Positions 15,363 through 24,896 of a stretch of 57,880 nt of DNA are shown one piece after another (position 1 is the stretch's first letter; each line of letters starts with the position of its first letter). The stretch is from Bacillota bacterium (GTDB taxonomy: Bacteria > Bacillota > DSM-12270 > Thermacetogeniales > Thermacetogeniaceae), in contig JARYLU010000017.1 in NCBI GenBank assembly GCA_029907475.1, positions 1 to 57,880 of the forward strand. Reading direction: 5' to 3'. The position numbers were made by a program, and so were the translations under genes. The notes under the pieces are model-generated. The model did no database searches. It was not told the origin of the DNA and saw nothing but the letters and a program-made list of their open reading frames with translations.

Positions 15363-16144
15363 AGAAACCAGAGTTCGCGCGCGAGGCTGGAAAGGTGTGC
15401 CCGGTAGCCGGCCTGATCTTCGCAGGCCGCCTGGAAAAAGGGAAAAAGCCGGGGCCAGCGCTTGCGGAAAAGGGATTTTAAGTTCGCAACGGAGGTGGGG
15501 TAGAAGTTCAGGGGATCGTAATCCACCTCCCGCGCCCCGGCGCGTCTGGCTTTTTCAAGAATGGCGGACAGGTTTGCCTCGGTATCCCCCAGGCCGGGTA
15601 CGACCGGGGCAATAAAAACCCAGGTTCTGATTCCCGCATCGGCAAGGCGCGCCAGCGCCGCAAACCGGCGTTCTGGGGAGGGGGCGCCGGGCTCCAGAAA
15701 CCGCGCGATGTCCCGGTCTGCCGTAGTGATGGTAAAACCCACCTCAACATCCGGGATTTTTTTTAGCAAGTTCAGATCCTGCAGCACCAGGTCAGATTTT
15801 GTTAAAATAGAGACCCGGAAATTCTCCTCTGCCAGCAATCCCAGACAGGAACGGGTCAAACGGTAATGCCGTTCCAGGGGCTGGTAGGGATCGGTGACAC
15901 TGGAAAGCATCACCCGGCCCGGCCTGCAACGTTGTAACTGGACTGCAAGCCGGGCCGGAAAGTTGCTCTTCACCTGGACGAAGGAACCCCACTTATCCTC
16001 AATGCCGCAAAAACGCTTCATGAAGCTGGCGTAGCAGTAAACACAACCGTGCTCACAGCCGGTGTAGGGATTGAGGCAGTAATCCACCCCCGGGATACCG
16101 GAGCGGTTCAGAGCGCTCCGGCACTCCTTTTCTGAAATTTTCAC
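15323..16144 (-). CDS. SplB-like radical SAM protein (COG1533 type)
   Basis: The 273-residue protein has the radical SAM cluster motif CEHGCVYCYA (CX3CX2C) at ~29-38 after NPYTGC. It also has VMLSSVTDPYQPLE and a barrel continuing through VEVGFTITTADRDIARFLEP to WVFIAPVVPGLGDTEANL. This is the spore-photoproduct-lyase-related family used for varied, mostly unknown reactions. True SplB motifs are not all present, so DNA repair is not implied. It overlaps modC tail-to-tail by 40 bases and lies upstream on its own strand of nothing related. Function unknown; possibly maturation of a redox protein (speculative). Confidence 0.75.
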   Translation of the reverse strand: MKISEKECRSALNRSGIPGVDYCLNPYTGCEHGCVYCYASFMKRFCGIEDKWGSFVQVKSNFPARLAVQLQRCRPGRVMLSSVTDPYQPLERHYRLTRSCLGLLAEENFRVSILTKSDLVLQDLNLLKKIPDVEVGFTITTADRDIARFLEPGAPSPERRFAALARLADAGIRTWVFIAPVVPGLGDTEANLSAILEKARRAGAREVDYDPLNFYPTSVANLKSLFRKRWPRLFPFFQAACEDQAGYRAHLSSLARELWFLYGFASTWEPDAG

Positions 16145-16179
16145 CTGTCTCTGGCTCTCCCATCCTCAGGAATCACTAG

Positions 16180-16614
16180 CTAGCTTCTTACATCAAAAAT
16201 ATCATCGGCTCGCGCTAAAATGAAATTGTAGAGATCCCGTCGCTTGCGCAAGATTGATACCCACGCTTGAAAGAACCCTTTGCCTTCAGCGGTGATCTCG
16301 TAGAGACGGCGCGCCGGTCCGGCATCCTGGGTTTCCCAGCGGGAGGTTACAAACCCTTGTTCTTCAAAGCGCCTGAGATAGCGGTAAACAGTGGTGGGAT
16401 CAACGGTGAAGTCAAACCCGAAACCGGTCAGTCTTTCATGCAGCTCATAGCCGTGGGCGCTCTTTTCGCAAAGCAGAAGAAGTAAAACCGGCTGGAACAG
16501 TTTTTCGTAGCGCCCTCCTGCCACTTCGCCCGGTGACCTGGGGCAGCTGCACTCCTCGTGCCCGTGCCCGGGGTATCCGTTTCCGTGCCCGTGATGGGGT
16601 TTTTGCATACACAT
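16180..16614 (-). CDS. PadR-family regulator with His/Cys-rich metal-binding N-terminus
   Basis: The 144-residue protein has a PadR winged helix: LLLLCEKSAHGYELHERL, DPTTVYRYLRRFEEQGFV, and RRLYEITAEGKGFFQAW with a C-terminal dimerisation helix. Residues 1-30 are exceptional: seven His plus Cys in a Gly/Pro context (HHGHGNG, GHGHEECSC). This could bind a metal ion or Fe-S species and make repression metal-dependent (inference). It lies between modC and the MoeA-like genes, which suggests a metal or molybdenum signal. The preceding ~220 bases are AT-rich and probably hold its promoter. Confidence 0.8.
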   Translation of the reverse strand: MCMQKPHHGHGNGYPGHGHEECSCPRSPGEVAGGRYEKLFQPVLLLLLCEKSAHGYELHERLTGFGFDFTVDPTTVYRYLRRFEEQGFVTSRWETQDAGPARRLYEITAEGKGFFQAWVSILRKRRDLYNFILARADDIFDVRS

Positions 16615-16837
16615 TTTAAGTTCCCTCCCTATTTGCTGTCTGCATGTAATTGCACTTTAATCATAGATCAACTTCTCGATTAAAGTCAAGCATTTTCTGG
16701 AGGGCTTCAGGAAAAAATTAATTAACCCAGACTGAATTTCATCATGGTATGGAGAGAAAAATCAACAGAAATTAGAACAAAAAGTGTCGAAATTGCTGCT
16801 ACGCCGGAGATAAAAAGGAGGCCGCCAATTCAGGCAG

Positions 16838-18067
16838 TTACACCCGGTCAAGCAGGATAATGGAAACCTGCGAGCCGGGCTCCAGGGGTGGGTGCCCTGC
16901 CGGGAGGTCGATCAGGGCATTGCACCCGATGAGAGAGCGCATCATGCTGGATTTCTGGCCGGACAAAACGGCTACACGCCACCCATCCAGATCGCAGACC
17001 GCATAGCCCCGGAGAAAGCGGCGCGGCCCCCCCTCTCTTGAAAAAGCACTGACGCAAAGGGCCGTCAGGCGCCGGGGGTAAGGTCTGAGCCCCTGGAGGG
17101 CGCGCACAACAGGGGCGGCAAGGAGTTCGTAGCCCACGGCGCAGGCCGCGGGGTTGCCGGAAAGAGAAAGAACCGGCCTTGCGTTCCAGACGGCAGCACC
17201 GCTGTGGCTGCCGGGCTTGATCCGGACCCCCCAGAAGAGGGGGCGCGCCCCTATTTCCCGCAGGAGGAAAAGCGCCCGGTCCCCTGCCTCCGAGGCCGTT
17301 CCGCCGATGGTCAGGACGAGGTCAACTTCGTCGAGGAGCCTTTTAAGGCAGGAAATGGCTGCTGCAGGCTGCTCGTCACTCGCAGCCTCCACTCCCGCTA
17401 CCTCTCCCCCATCCCGGCTCACCAGGGCCGCAAGGAGCGGGCCGTTGCTGTCCCGCACCTGGCCCGGACCGGGTTCTGCGGCCCAGGAAACAATCTCCCG
17501 GCCCAAACTCAAGATTCCCACCCTGGGGGAACGGAAGACCGGAACCCCCTTTTGACCGGATGCTGCCAGTACGGCGATCAGTCCCGGGCCCAGGCGGGTG
17601 CCGCGCCGGGCCACCAGCTCCCCGGCCCGGAAATCCTCCCCCGGCAGCCTGATGTTGCTGCCGGCCGGGATTTCTCCTGCCTCATAAATTACCAGATCTC
17701 CCTTAACCTGGACCCTCTCATGGGGAAGCACCGCTCCGGTCCCTTCGGGCAACGGCCCCCCGGTGACCACGCCCACCGCTTCCCCCGGCCTCACAGGAAA
17801 ACAGGGGAAATCTCCTGCCTTGAGGAACCCCCGCAGTGCAAGGCGCAAGCCACTCTTTCGCAGGTCCTCCTGATTCACGGCAAAACCGTCCACGGCCGCC
17901 TGGGGATAAGGGGGAACGTCCCGGGGGAGCAAAAGATCCCGGGCAAGGATACGCCCGCAAGCCCGGGTTAGAGGAAGCACCTCTTCCGGCAAAGGGGCAA
18001 CAAGGCCCACGAGGCGCTCCTGGGCCTCTTCCAGATTCACACCCAAATCCAGCTGCAACCGGCTCAC
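16838..18067 (-). CDS. moeA: MoeA-family molybdopterin molybdenumtransferase, divergent
   Basis: The 409-residue protein follows the MoeA order: N-terminal PLTRACGRILARDLLLPRDV and PYPQAAVDGFAV (~53-64), VVTGGPLPEGTGAVLPHE, VGILSLGREIV at the MoCF domain start, and a C-terminal beta domain. MoeA inserts molybdate into adenylated molybdopterin. The usual GGxSxGxxD reads IGGTASEAGDRA, and KPGKP reads KPGSHSG, so the active site has diverged. It may prefer tungsten or act with the second MoCF protein directly upstream (inference). It follows that gene after ten bases in one operon. Confidence 0.8.
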   Translation of the reverse strand: MSRLQLDLGVNLEEAQERLVGLVAPLPEEVLPLTRACGRILARDLLLPRDVPPYPQAAVDGFAVNQEDLRKSGLRLALRGFLKAGDFPCFPVRPGEAVGVVTGGPLPEGTGAVLPHERVQVKGDLVIYEAGEIPAGSNIRLPGEDFRAGELVARRGTRLGPGLIAVLAASGQKGVPVFRSPRVGILSLGREIVSWAAEPGPGQVRDSNGPLLAALVSRDGGEVAGVEAASDEQPAAAISCLKRLLDEVDLVLTIGGTASEAGDRALFLLREIGARPLFWGVRIKPGSHSGAAVWNARPVLSLSGNPAACAVGYELLAAPVVRALQGLRPYPRRLTALCVSAFSREGGPRRFLRGYAVCDLDGWRVAVLSGQKSSMMRSLIGCNALIDLPAGHPPLEPGSQVSIILLDRV

Positions 18068-18076
18068 CCTTCCCTG

Positions 18077-19102
18077 TTAATCGGTGGCTTTTCCAAAAGC
18101 GCAGGCCGGAAAACGGCAGTCGGGGCACTCTTCACAAAGCCCCCCGTGCAGGGCCAGCACCTCCTCCCGGCTGATGCGCTCCCCGGCAAAGAGACGGGGA
18201 AGCAGGAGATCGAAAATTGTCGTGCGGTTAAACATCACGCACCCGGGCAGGCCGCAGATCGGGACGTGCCCCAGGTAGGCCAGCATGAACATGGAACCCG
18301 GAAGGACCGGCGCCCCGTAAAAGACCACATCGGCTCCGGTGGCCCTGATTCCCAGCGGTGTCACATCATCGGGATCAACGGACATTCCCCCGGTCACCAG
18401 GACAAGCTCCGCCCCTTCCCCGATCATCCGCCGGATTTCCTGTGCGATGCAGTCCGGATCGTCGGGGACGATCACCTGGCCGAGGAGCCTTGCCCCAAAA
18501 GGAGCAGTTTTCCGGCGGATCACGCTGCAGAACCCGTCCTTTACCCGGCCCTCGTAAACCTCGCTTCCGGTAGTGACCACTCCTACCCAAAGGGGCTGGA
18601 AGGTTTTCACGGCGAGGAGGGGGGCAGGCTCCCGGCAGAAACGCCCGGCTTCTTCGAGAATCCCGCGGGAAATGGCAAGGGGAACAACGCGCGTTCCGGC
18701 CACAACCTGGCCCCTGGCCACAACGCGGTTATTATGTAAAGTTGCGAAAACAATGCCGTCGAGGGTGTTAAGCCTCTGCAGCCGGTCCAACTGCACCTTG
18801 AAGAGGCCGTCGCGCTCGGCCCGCAGGTTGACACGCCCCTGATCGGGCCGGCCCCAGCTCAGCCCGGGGCCGGCCGCCTCCCGGGCGAGGCGCAGGGCCG
18901 CCTCGTTCTCATGAACCAGGTCCGGCCCTGGTTCCCAGACGTAGACGTGCCTTTTTCCCAGGTCCTGGAGTTTCGGAACGTCCTCGGGTCTGATCGCGTG
19001 GCCCTTTTTAAAGGCACGGCCCTTTCTGGAGCCGGGTATAATTTCTGTAATATCGTGGCAGAGAACCAGGCCCACTGCCTCGGTTACCGGTACCTTCCGC
19101 AT
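18077..19102 (-). CDS. Molybdopterin-binding (MoCF domain) protein with C-terminal Cys cluster
   Basis: The 341-residue protein starts RKVPVTEAVGLVLCHDITEI, a MoeA-like opening. The MoCF/MogA domain lies at ~165-300 (VGVVTTGSEVYEGRVKD, LVLVTGGMSVDPDD, then PVLPGSMFM and ICGLPGCVMFN). The C-terminus ends with CEECPDCRFPACAFG, four or five Cys suited to a metal or Fe-S site. Such proteins usually accompany formate dehydrogenase or other molybdo-enzyme genes in clostridia and probably handle molybdopterin. It lies twelve bases downstream of FDH2 and ten upstream of moeA, so FDH2, this gene and moeA form one operon behind the Moco-type leader. Confidence 0.8.
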   Translation of the reverse strand: MRKVPVTEAVGLVLCHDITEIIPGSRKGRAFKKGHAIRPEDVPKLQDLGKRHVYVWEPGPDLVHENEAALRLAREAAGPGLSWGRPDQGRVNLRAERDGLFKVQLDRLQRLNTLDGIVFATLHNNRVVARGQVVAGTRVVPLAISRGILEEAGRFCREPAPLLAVKTFQPLWVGVVTTGSEVYEGRVKDGFCSVIRRKTAPFGARLLGQVIVPDDPDCIAQEIRRMIGEGAELVLVTGGMSVDPDDVTPLGIRATGADVVFYGAPVLPGSMFMLAYLGHVPICGLPGCVMFNRTTIFDLLLPRLFAGERISREEVLALHGGLCEECPDCRFPACAFGKATD

Positions 19103-19113
19103 TAAGAAGCCTC

Positions 19114-21795
19114 CTAACCTGCCAGTTTTTCCAACTTAACGGCGCATACCTTGTACTCCCCGGTTTTCGTAACCGGATCCAGGGCCGGACTGGTCAGAAC
19201 GTTGGTCGGGGTCTCGGAATAGTGGAAGGACATCCAAACCACGCCTGGAGGAACGCGATCCGTGACCCGGACCCTGGTGATCACTTCTCCCCGCCGGGAA
19301 GCCACTTTAACCTGGTCGCCGGTTTCCACGCCGATCCGGGCAGCATCGTCCGGGTTGATTTCGGCGTACTCCCGGGGCCACATGCTCTGGATTCCGGCGG
19401 AGTAGGGAGTCGTCACATTATAGTGGTACAGCATTCTTCCCGTTGAAAGCAAAAAGGGATACTCCTGATCCGGCAGCTCCGCCGGGGGAGTGTGATCAAT
19501 CCCCTGGAACAACCCCTTGCCCCGGGTGAAGGACTTGGCGTGAAGATAAGGAGTTCCCGGGTGCTCGCACGTGGGGCACGGCCACTGGAGCCCCCTCTCC
19601 TCAAGCCTAGCGTAGCTCATTCCCGCGTAGGCAGGATTCAGGGAAGCCATTTCCGCAAAGATCTCCTCCGGGGTCCGGTAGGTCATGGGGTACCCCATCC
19701 TCGTACTCATAGCCATGATCGTCTCCCAGTTGGCCTTGCCGGGGAGGGGTTCAATGGCCTTCCGCACCCGCTGGACGCGGCGCTCCGTGTTGGTAAAGGT
19801 TCCATCCGTCTCCGCAAAACTGGCGGCAGGAAGGATAACATCGGCATAGGCCGCAGTTTCTGTCAGGAATAGCTCATGAACCACCAGGAAGTCCAGCTTC
19901 TCCAGACCGGATCTGATGTGATTGCTGTTGGGGTCCGTGAGCACCGGGTTTTCCCCCAGGATGTACATGGCCCTGACCTCTCCGGCGTTGGCTTTGTCGA
20001 ACATTTCAGGGATCATTACGCCAACTTCGCCCGGCAGGGAGACGCCCCAGGCCTGCTCGAACTTGGCCCGGACTGCGGGGTCGATAACCTTCTGGTAGCC
20101 GGGGAGGACGTTGGGCAGCGCCCCCATGTCGCAGGCCCCCTGCACGTTGTTCTGACCGCGCAAGGGGTTGACTCCGGTGCTGGGACGGCCGATGTGACCG
20201 GTCAACATGGCGAGATTGGCAATGCTCATCACATTGGCGGTCCCGCAGATGTGTTCCGTAATCCCCAGGGTGTAGAAGATCATTGCCTTATCTGTTGTGG
20301 CATAGAGCCGGGCAGCCGTGTAGAGATCCTCCTCCGGCACCCCGGTGATGCGGGATACGTAATCGGGTGTGTATTTAGCCACGGTCTCTTTGAGAGCCTC
20401 GAAGTTCTCGGTCCGCTCCGCAATAAAATCTTTATCGTAAAGGCCTTCTTTGATGATAATGTGCATCAAGCCGTTGAGCAGCGGAATGTCGGTGCCCGGC
20501 CGGATGCGCAGCCAGCAGTCCGCCTCCTCGGCCAGCTCGATGCGCCGCGGATCGACCACAATGAGCTTCGCCCCCCGGCGCACCGCCTGCTTCATCTTGT
20601 ACCCGATCACCGGGTGGGCCTCGGTGGTGTTCGTTCCGATCAGGAAAAGCAACTCCGCACCGTTAATCTCGGAAATGGAGTTGGTCATCGCACCGCTTCC
20701 AAAAGAAGTGGCCAGACCGGCCACGGTGGGCGCGTGTCAGGTACGGGCGCAGTGGTCCACGTTGTTGGTGCCCATCACCGCCCGGACGAACTTCTGGACC
20801 AGGTAGTTCTCTTCGTTGGTGCACCTGGCGGAGCTCAGGGCGGCAAAAGAATCTGGTCCGTACTTGTCCCTGATTTCCTTGAAGCGAGCGGCAATCGTGT
20901 CCAGGGCCTCGTCCCAGGAAACAGGAACGAATTCCCCGTTTCGTTTGATAAGAGGGGTTGTGAGACGCTTTGCGCTGGAGATAAAGTCCCATCCGAAGCG
21001 CCCCTTAATGCAGAGGGCGTTCCCGTTGACCGGACTGCTGGGGTTGGAGGTTACTCCTATAACCCCGCCGTCCCTGACGCAGAGATCAAAGTTGCAGCCC
21101 GTCCCGCAAAAAGGGCAGGTAGTCCTGACCCGCTGCAATTCCCAGCGGCGCCCCTTCCCCTGCATCTGTTTCTCGGTCAAAGCCCCTGTCGGGCAGGCTG
21201 CCACACAGTTGCCGCAAAAAACGCAGTCAGACTCGGCATAAGTAGTATCCCCGAAGGGTGCCACCTTTGTGTTGAAACCGCGGTTTACGAAGTCCAGGTT
21301 ATCCTTGCAGGTGATTTCGGCACAGGCGCGTACACACCTGCCGCACAAAATACACTTGTTGAGGTCACGGACAATGAAGGGGTTGTTATCTTCTAGATCA
21401 TAGGCATGTCTTTCTCCTGTAAAGGAGGGGGAAAGAACACGATACTCGTAGCAGTACCGCTGAAGCAGGCACTCGCCGCTTTTTTCGCAAGTAAGGCAAT
21501 CCAGCGGGTGGTTGGCAATTAAAAGTTCCAGGATGGTGCGCCTGGCCTCCCGGACGACAGGGGTGTCGGTACGCACCACCATCCCCGGGGCGACCGTGGT
21601 AACGCAGGAGGCCGGCAGATTGCGCATTCCCTCGATTTCAACCACACATAAGCGGCATGCACCCACAGAACTCAGATCTGGGTCGTAGCAGAGCCGGGGA
21701 ATGTGGATTCCCGCATGCTCCGCCGCTTCGAGAACCGAGAGCCCTGCGGGAACAGAAATTTCTTTCCCATCAATTGTAAGCGTAACCAGTTCCAC
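19114..21795 (-). CDS. fdhA: Formate dehydrogenase 2, selenocysteine NAD-linked type catalytic subunit
   Basis: The 893-residue protein combines a 2Fe-2S ferredoxin domain (SSVGACRLCVVEIEG, residues ~40-60), the NuoG-like His/Cys 4Fe-4S site (HPLDCLTCEKSGECLLQ), two 4Fe-4S motifs (CILCGRCVRAC and CVFCGNCVAACP), the catalytic 4Fe-4S (TCPFCGTGCNF) and the full Mo/W-bis-MGD fold. UGA at 20737-20739 encodes Sec353 in CART-Sec-HAPTVAGL. It is the electron-wired form that passes electrons to NADH-dehydrogenase-like subunits. No such partner follows it here, so it may share those of FDH3. It heads an operon with two molybdopterin proteins. Its ~390-base leader has a Moco-type element and terminator. 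Confidence 0.93.
20700..20739 (-). promoter_or_regulatory. SECIS element of formate dehydrogenase 2
   Basis: GTGGCC-GGTCT-GGCCAC (20708-20724), starting shortly after the UGA, is a perfect 6-bp stem with the GGUCU loop seen in E. coli fdhF. It is the clearest of the three in this window. Confidence 0.75.
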
Positions 21796-21989
21796 CTAAG
21801 TCACTCCTTCCAAAATTGTCAAAAAAGTGAAACTTTTCCAACGAGATGGAGCCTCCCTTCAGTCTTTTAAAAGAACGTGTTTAGGGTAGGGCTACCCCTC
21901 CCCATCCCCGAAAGGGGCAGCCCTTGTGAGAGAAAAGGTGAGAGAAAGTGGCAACTTGATCCTGGAGCAATAAGAATTTCAGCCAGCTC

Positions 21990-22035
21990 AACAAAACGCA
22001 AGGCCAGGTTCCCGGGCTGATCAGGAAACCTGGCC
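21990..22035 (-). terminator. Terminator hairpin in the FDH2 leader
   Basis: GGCCAGGTTTCC pairs with GGGAACCTGGCC across an 8-10 base loop and is followed by TTGCGTTTTG. It lies after the riboswitch-like element and about 195 bases before the FDH2 start. The gap to 21,796 shows only a ribosome site (GGAAGGAG) before ATG. Confidence 0.7.
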
Positions 22036-22054
22036 TTTCTCAGGGCAGGTAAGA

Positions 22055-22160
22055 AGCTCCTTTCCAACCACGGGAGGCAAATCCGTTTCCAGCTTTACCC
22101 TAACGGCCTCCTGCCATAGCGAATTAACGCCTTAGGCAGAGAGGCTCGGAGCAAGGATAT
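22055..22160 (-). promoter_or_regulatory. Moco-type riboswitch candidate upstream of formate dehydrogenase 2
   Basis: On the minus strand: GCTCCGAGCCTC (22152-22141), canonical tetraloop receptor CCTAAG...TATGG (22136 to 22114) closing a GGCG/TCGC hairpin, AGCTGGAAACGG, TGCCTCCCGTGG and GGAAAGGAG (22065-22057). Order and spacing match the FDH1 and modA leaders. The element starts within ~20 bases of the FDH3 stop codon, so it may act on readthrough from the FDH3 operon as well as on a local promoter. Confidence 0.7.
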
Positions 22161-22180
22161 TCAAATTTTTTTTAAAGTGC

Positions 22181-24865
22181 TCAGGCGATTTTTTCTACTT
22201 TCACGGCGCAGACTTTTAGTTCCGGTATTTTCGCGATGGCATCAAACTTCGGGTTGGTCAGCCTGTTGGCCGGCGTCTCGGCAAAGTGGAAGGAGGTGAA
22301 GACAACACCTGGTGGCACGATATCAGTCACTTTTGCCGTGATTTCAATGGCGCCACGCCTGGAGGCTACCCTGACCTTCTCCCCGTCACTGATACCGAGG
22401 CGCTCCGCATCTCCGGAGTTGATTTCCAGGTAATCCTCGGGGAAGAATTCTTCGAGCGATCCCTTGCGCGTCATGGTACCGGTATGGTAGTGGTAAAGTC
22501 GGCGACCTGTACTGAGAATAAATGGATAAGCAGCGTCGGGCAGTTCATCAGGCGGCACGTGCTCAACCGGATGGAACTTCCCGAGCCCGCGACTGAACTT
22601 CTCAGCGTGCAGGAAAGGAGTTCCGGGGTGGTCCGGAGTTGGACACGGCCACTGAATACCTTTTTCCTCGAGACGGGCAAAGGAGATACCTCCGTAAGAC
22701 GGGGTAAGCCGGGCAATTTCGTCCATAATCTCAGACGGAGAGGCGTAGTTCATCGGGTAACCCATTAAGGTCGCAAGGCGGCAGATGATCTCCCAGTCCG
22801 CCAGGGCCTGTCCGGGCGGCTCGACGGCCTTCCGCACCCGCTGAACGCGCCGTTCAGTATTGGAGAAGGTGCCGTCTTTCTCCGCAAAGCAGGCGGCAGG
22901 AAGAACCACGTCGGCGTGACGGGCTGTTTCGGTCAGGAAAATGTCCTGAACTACAAGGAAATCGAGTTTCTCCAGGCCCTCCTCCACATGACCGGTATCC
23001 GGGTCGCTCAGCACCGGGTTTTCCCCCATAACGAACATCGCCTTGAGATCTCCATGTACAGCCGCAGTCATCATTTCCCCAACAGTGAGTCCGGGTTTCT
23101 CGGGGATTACACAACTCCAAGCCTGGCCGAATTTATCCCGGACACCTGAATCAGCCACACTCTGGTACCCGGTCAAAACGTTAGGCAGGGCCCCCATGTC
23201 GCAGGCTCCCTGCACGTTGTTCTGACCGCGCAGGGGGTTCACGCCGGTAGATTCCCGGCCGATCTGGCCGCAGAGCATGGCGAGGTTTGCCACTGCAAAA
23301 ACATTGTGCGTGCCACATGTATGCTGCGTTACTCCCATCGTGTAGAGAATGGTTCCTCGTTCTGCACTGGCGTAAGCACGTGCCACTTCTTTAATTTTAT
23401 CGGCAGGAATCCCTGTAAGCTCCGCGACGTACTCGGGAGTATACCTGGTTACCGCCTCCTTCAGGGCTTCGAAGCCTTCCGTCCGGGACTCGACGAATTC
23501 CTTGTTCCAGAGCCCTTCATTAATGATCACATTTGCCAGCCCGTTGAATAAGGCAATATCCGTCCCCGGTTTCAGTTGGAGATGCTCGTTAGCCATTTTC
23601 GCGAGATCGGTTTCCCGCGGGTCGATGACAACCAGTTGGGCGTCCTTGCGAAGGGCCTGGTTTACCTTGTAGCCGATGACAGGATGGCACTCTACGGTAT
23701 TGGTCCCGCATGCCAGGATGAAATCCGCCCCGCTGATTTCGCCAATGGAGTTGGTCATGGCGCCGCTTCCGAATGCTGCCGCTAGACCAGCGACAGTAGG
23801 AGCGTGTCAGAGGCGGGCGCAGTGGTCGATATTGTTCGTACCGAGCACCGCGCGCGTAAACTTGCTCAACAGGTAGTTTTCCTCATTGTTACAACGGGCG
23901 GAGCTGAGCACTCCAATGGCGTCAGACCCGAACTTCTCCTTGACTTCTTTGAGCTTTCCTGCCACCAGATTCAAGGCCTCGTCCCAGGTGGCCTCCTGGA
24001 ACTCTCCGTCCTTTTTAATAAGCGGGGTTTTCAAGCGGTCCTCGCTGTGGATGAACTGGTAGCCGAAACGCCCTTTAACACAGAGGAAACGACCGTTGAC
24101 ATCTCCGTCCGGATTTCCGGTAACACCGATTACCTTTCCATCCTTGACGTTGAGATCAATGGTACAACCCGTACCGCAGTAGGGACATACCGTTTTTACC
24201 TTTGTTACTTCCCACGTGCGGCCCTTCCCAATCATGTCCTTCTCAACCAGCGCTCCGACCGGACAAACAGCAACGCAACTCCCGCAGTAAACGCACTCCG
24301 ATTCCCCAATGGGGGTATTCATAAAGGGTCCCACCTTGGTACGAAAACCCCGGTAGGAAAAATCGAGAATGCTCCGGCCTACAACTTCCTCGCAGGCACG
24401 AATACAGCGCCCGCATACGATGCACTTATTCATATCCCTGATGTAGAAAGGGCTGCTGTCATCAATGGCGTAATCGTGCTTTTCGCCCTCGTAGGAGGCG
24501 CCACTTATTCCGTATTCGTAACAATACTGCTGGAGGAGGCAGGCACCGCTCTTTTCGCAGGTTAAACAATCGAGGGGATGGTTTGCAATCAGTAGTTCAA
24601 GAATGGTACGCCGGGCCTCCATCAGGGCCGGTGTACTGGTACGGATTACCATTCCCTCGGTGCAGGTCGTAACACAGGAAGCGGGGAGGTTGCGCATTCC
24701 GTCTATTTCTACAACACAAAGACGGCACGCCCCGACAGGGGTCAGGTCCGGGTCATGGCACAGGGCGGGAATTTTTATCCCAATGGACCGGGCTGCGTCC
24801 AGGACCGAGGTACCTGCCGGAACCTGCACCGTCTGGCCATCAATGGTGACGGTTACAAGAGCCAC
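22181..24865 (-). CDS. fdhA: Formate dehydrogenase 3, selenocysteine catalytic subunit of a NuoEF-linked complex
   Basis: The 894-residue protein has the same layout as FDH2: 2Fe-2S ferredoxin domain (TPVGACRLCVVEIDG), HPLDCLTCEKSGACLLQ, CIVCGRCIRAC, CVYCGSCVAVCP, VCPYCGTGCTI, then the catalytic domains. UGA at 23807-23809 is Sec353 in CARL-Sec-HAPTVAGL. GTG at 24865 is used, with AGGAG ten bases upstream; the longer frame to 25009 overlaps the previous gene. It ends the operon NuoE / 2Fe-2S protein / NuoF / FdhA, so it should exchange electrons between formate and NAD(H), perhaps with ferredoxin as in bifurcating Hyd/Hyl complexes (inference). The same Sec position in FDH2 shows a recent duplication. 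Confidence 0.93.
23770..23809 (-). promoter_or_regulatory. SECIS element of formate dehydrogenase 3
   Basis: CGCT-GGTCT-AGCG (23780-23792) follows the UGA with the same spacing and loop as the other two copies. The stem is the shortest, about 4 bp plus a possible G-U extension. Confidence 0.65.
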
Positions 24866-24896
24866 TTTTCTCTCACTCCTTTTCCCAGAAGATACC

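Noticed and set aside
19876-21396. A 506-codon open frame on the plus strand opposite formate dehydrogenase 2
   Set aside because: Mirror frame of a GC-rich coding region. It has no ribosome site, family motif or plausible composition, while the minus-strand gene is certain. The same applies to long plus frames opposite FDH1 (9,047-11,206) and FDH3 (23,804-24,565).
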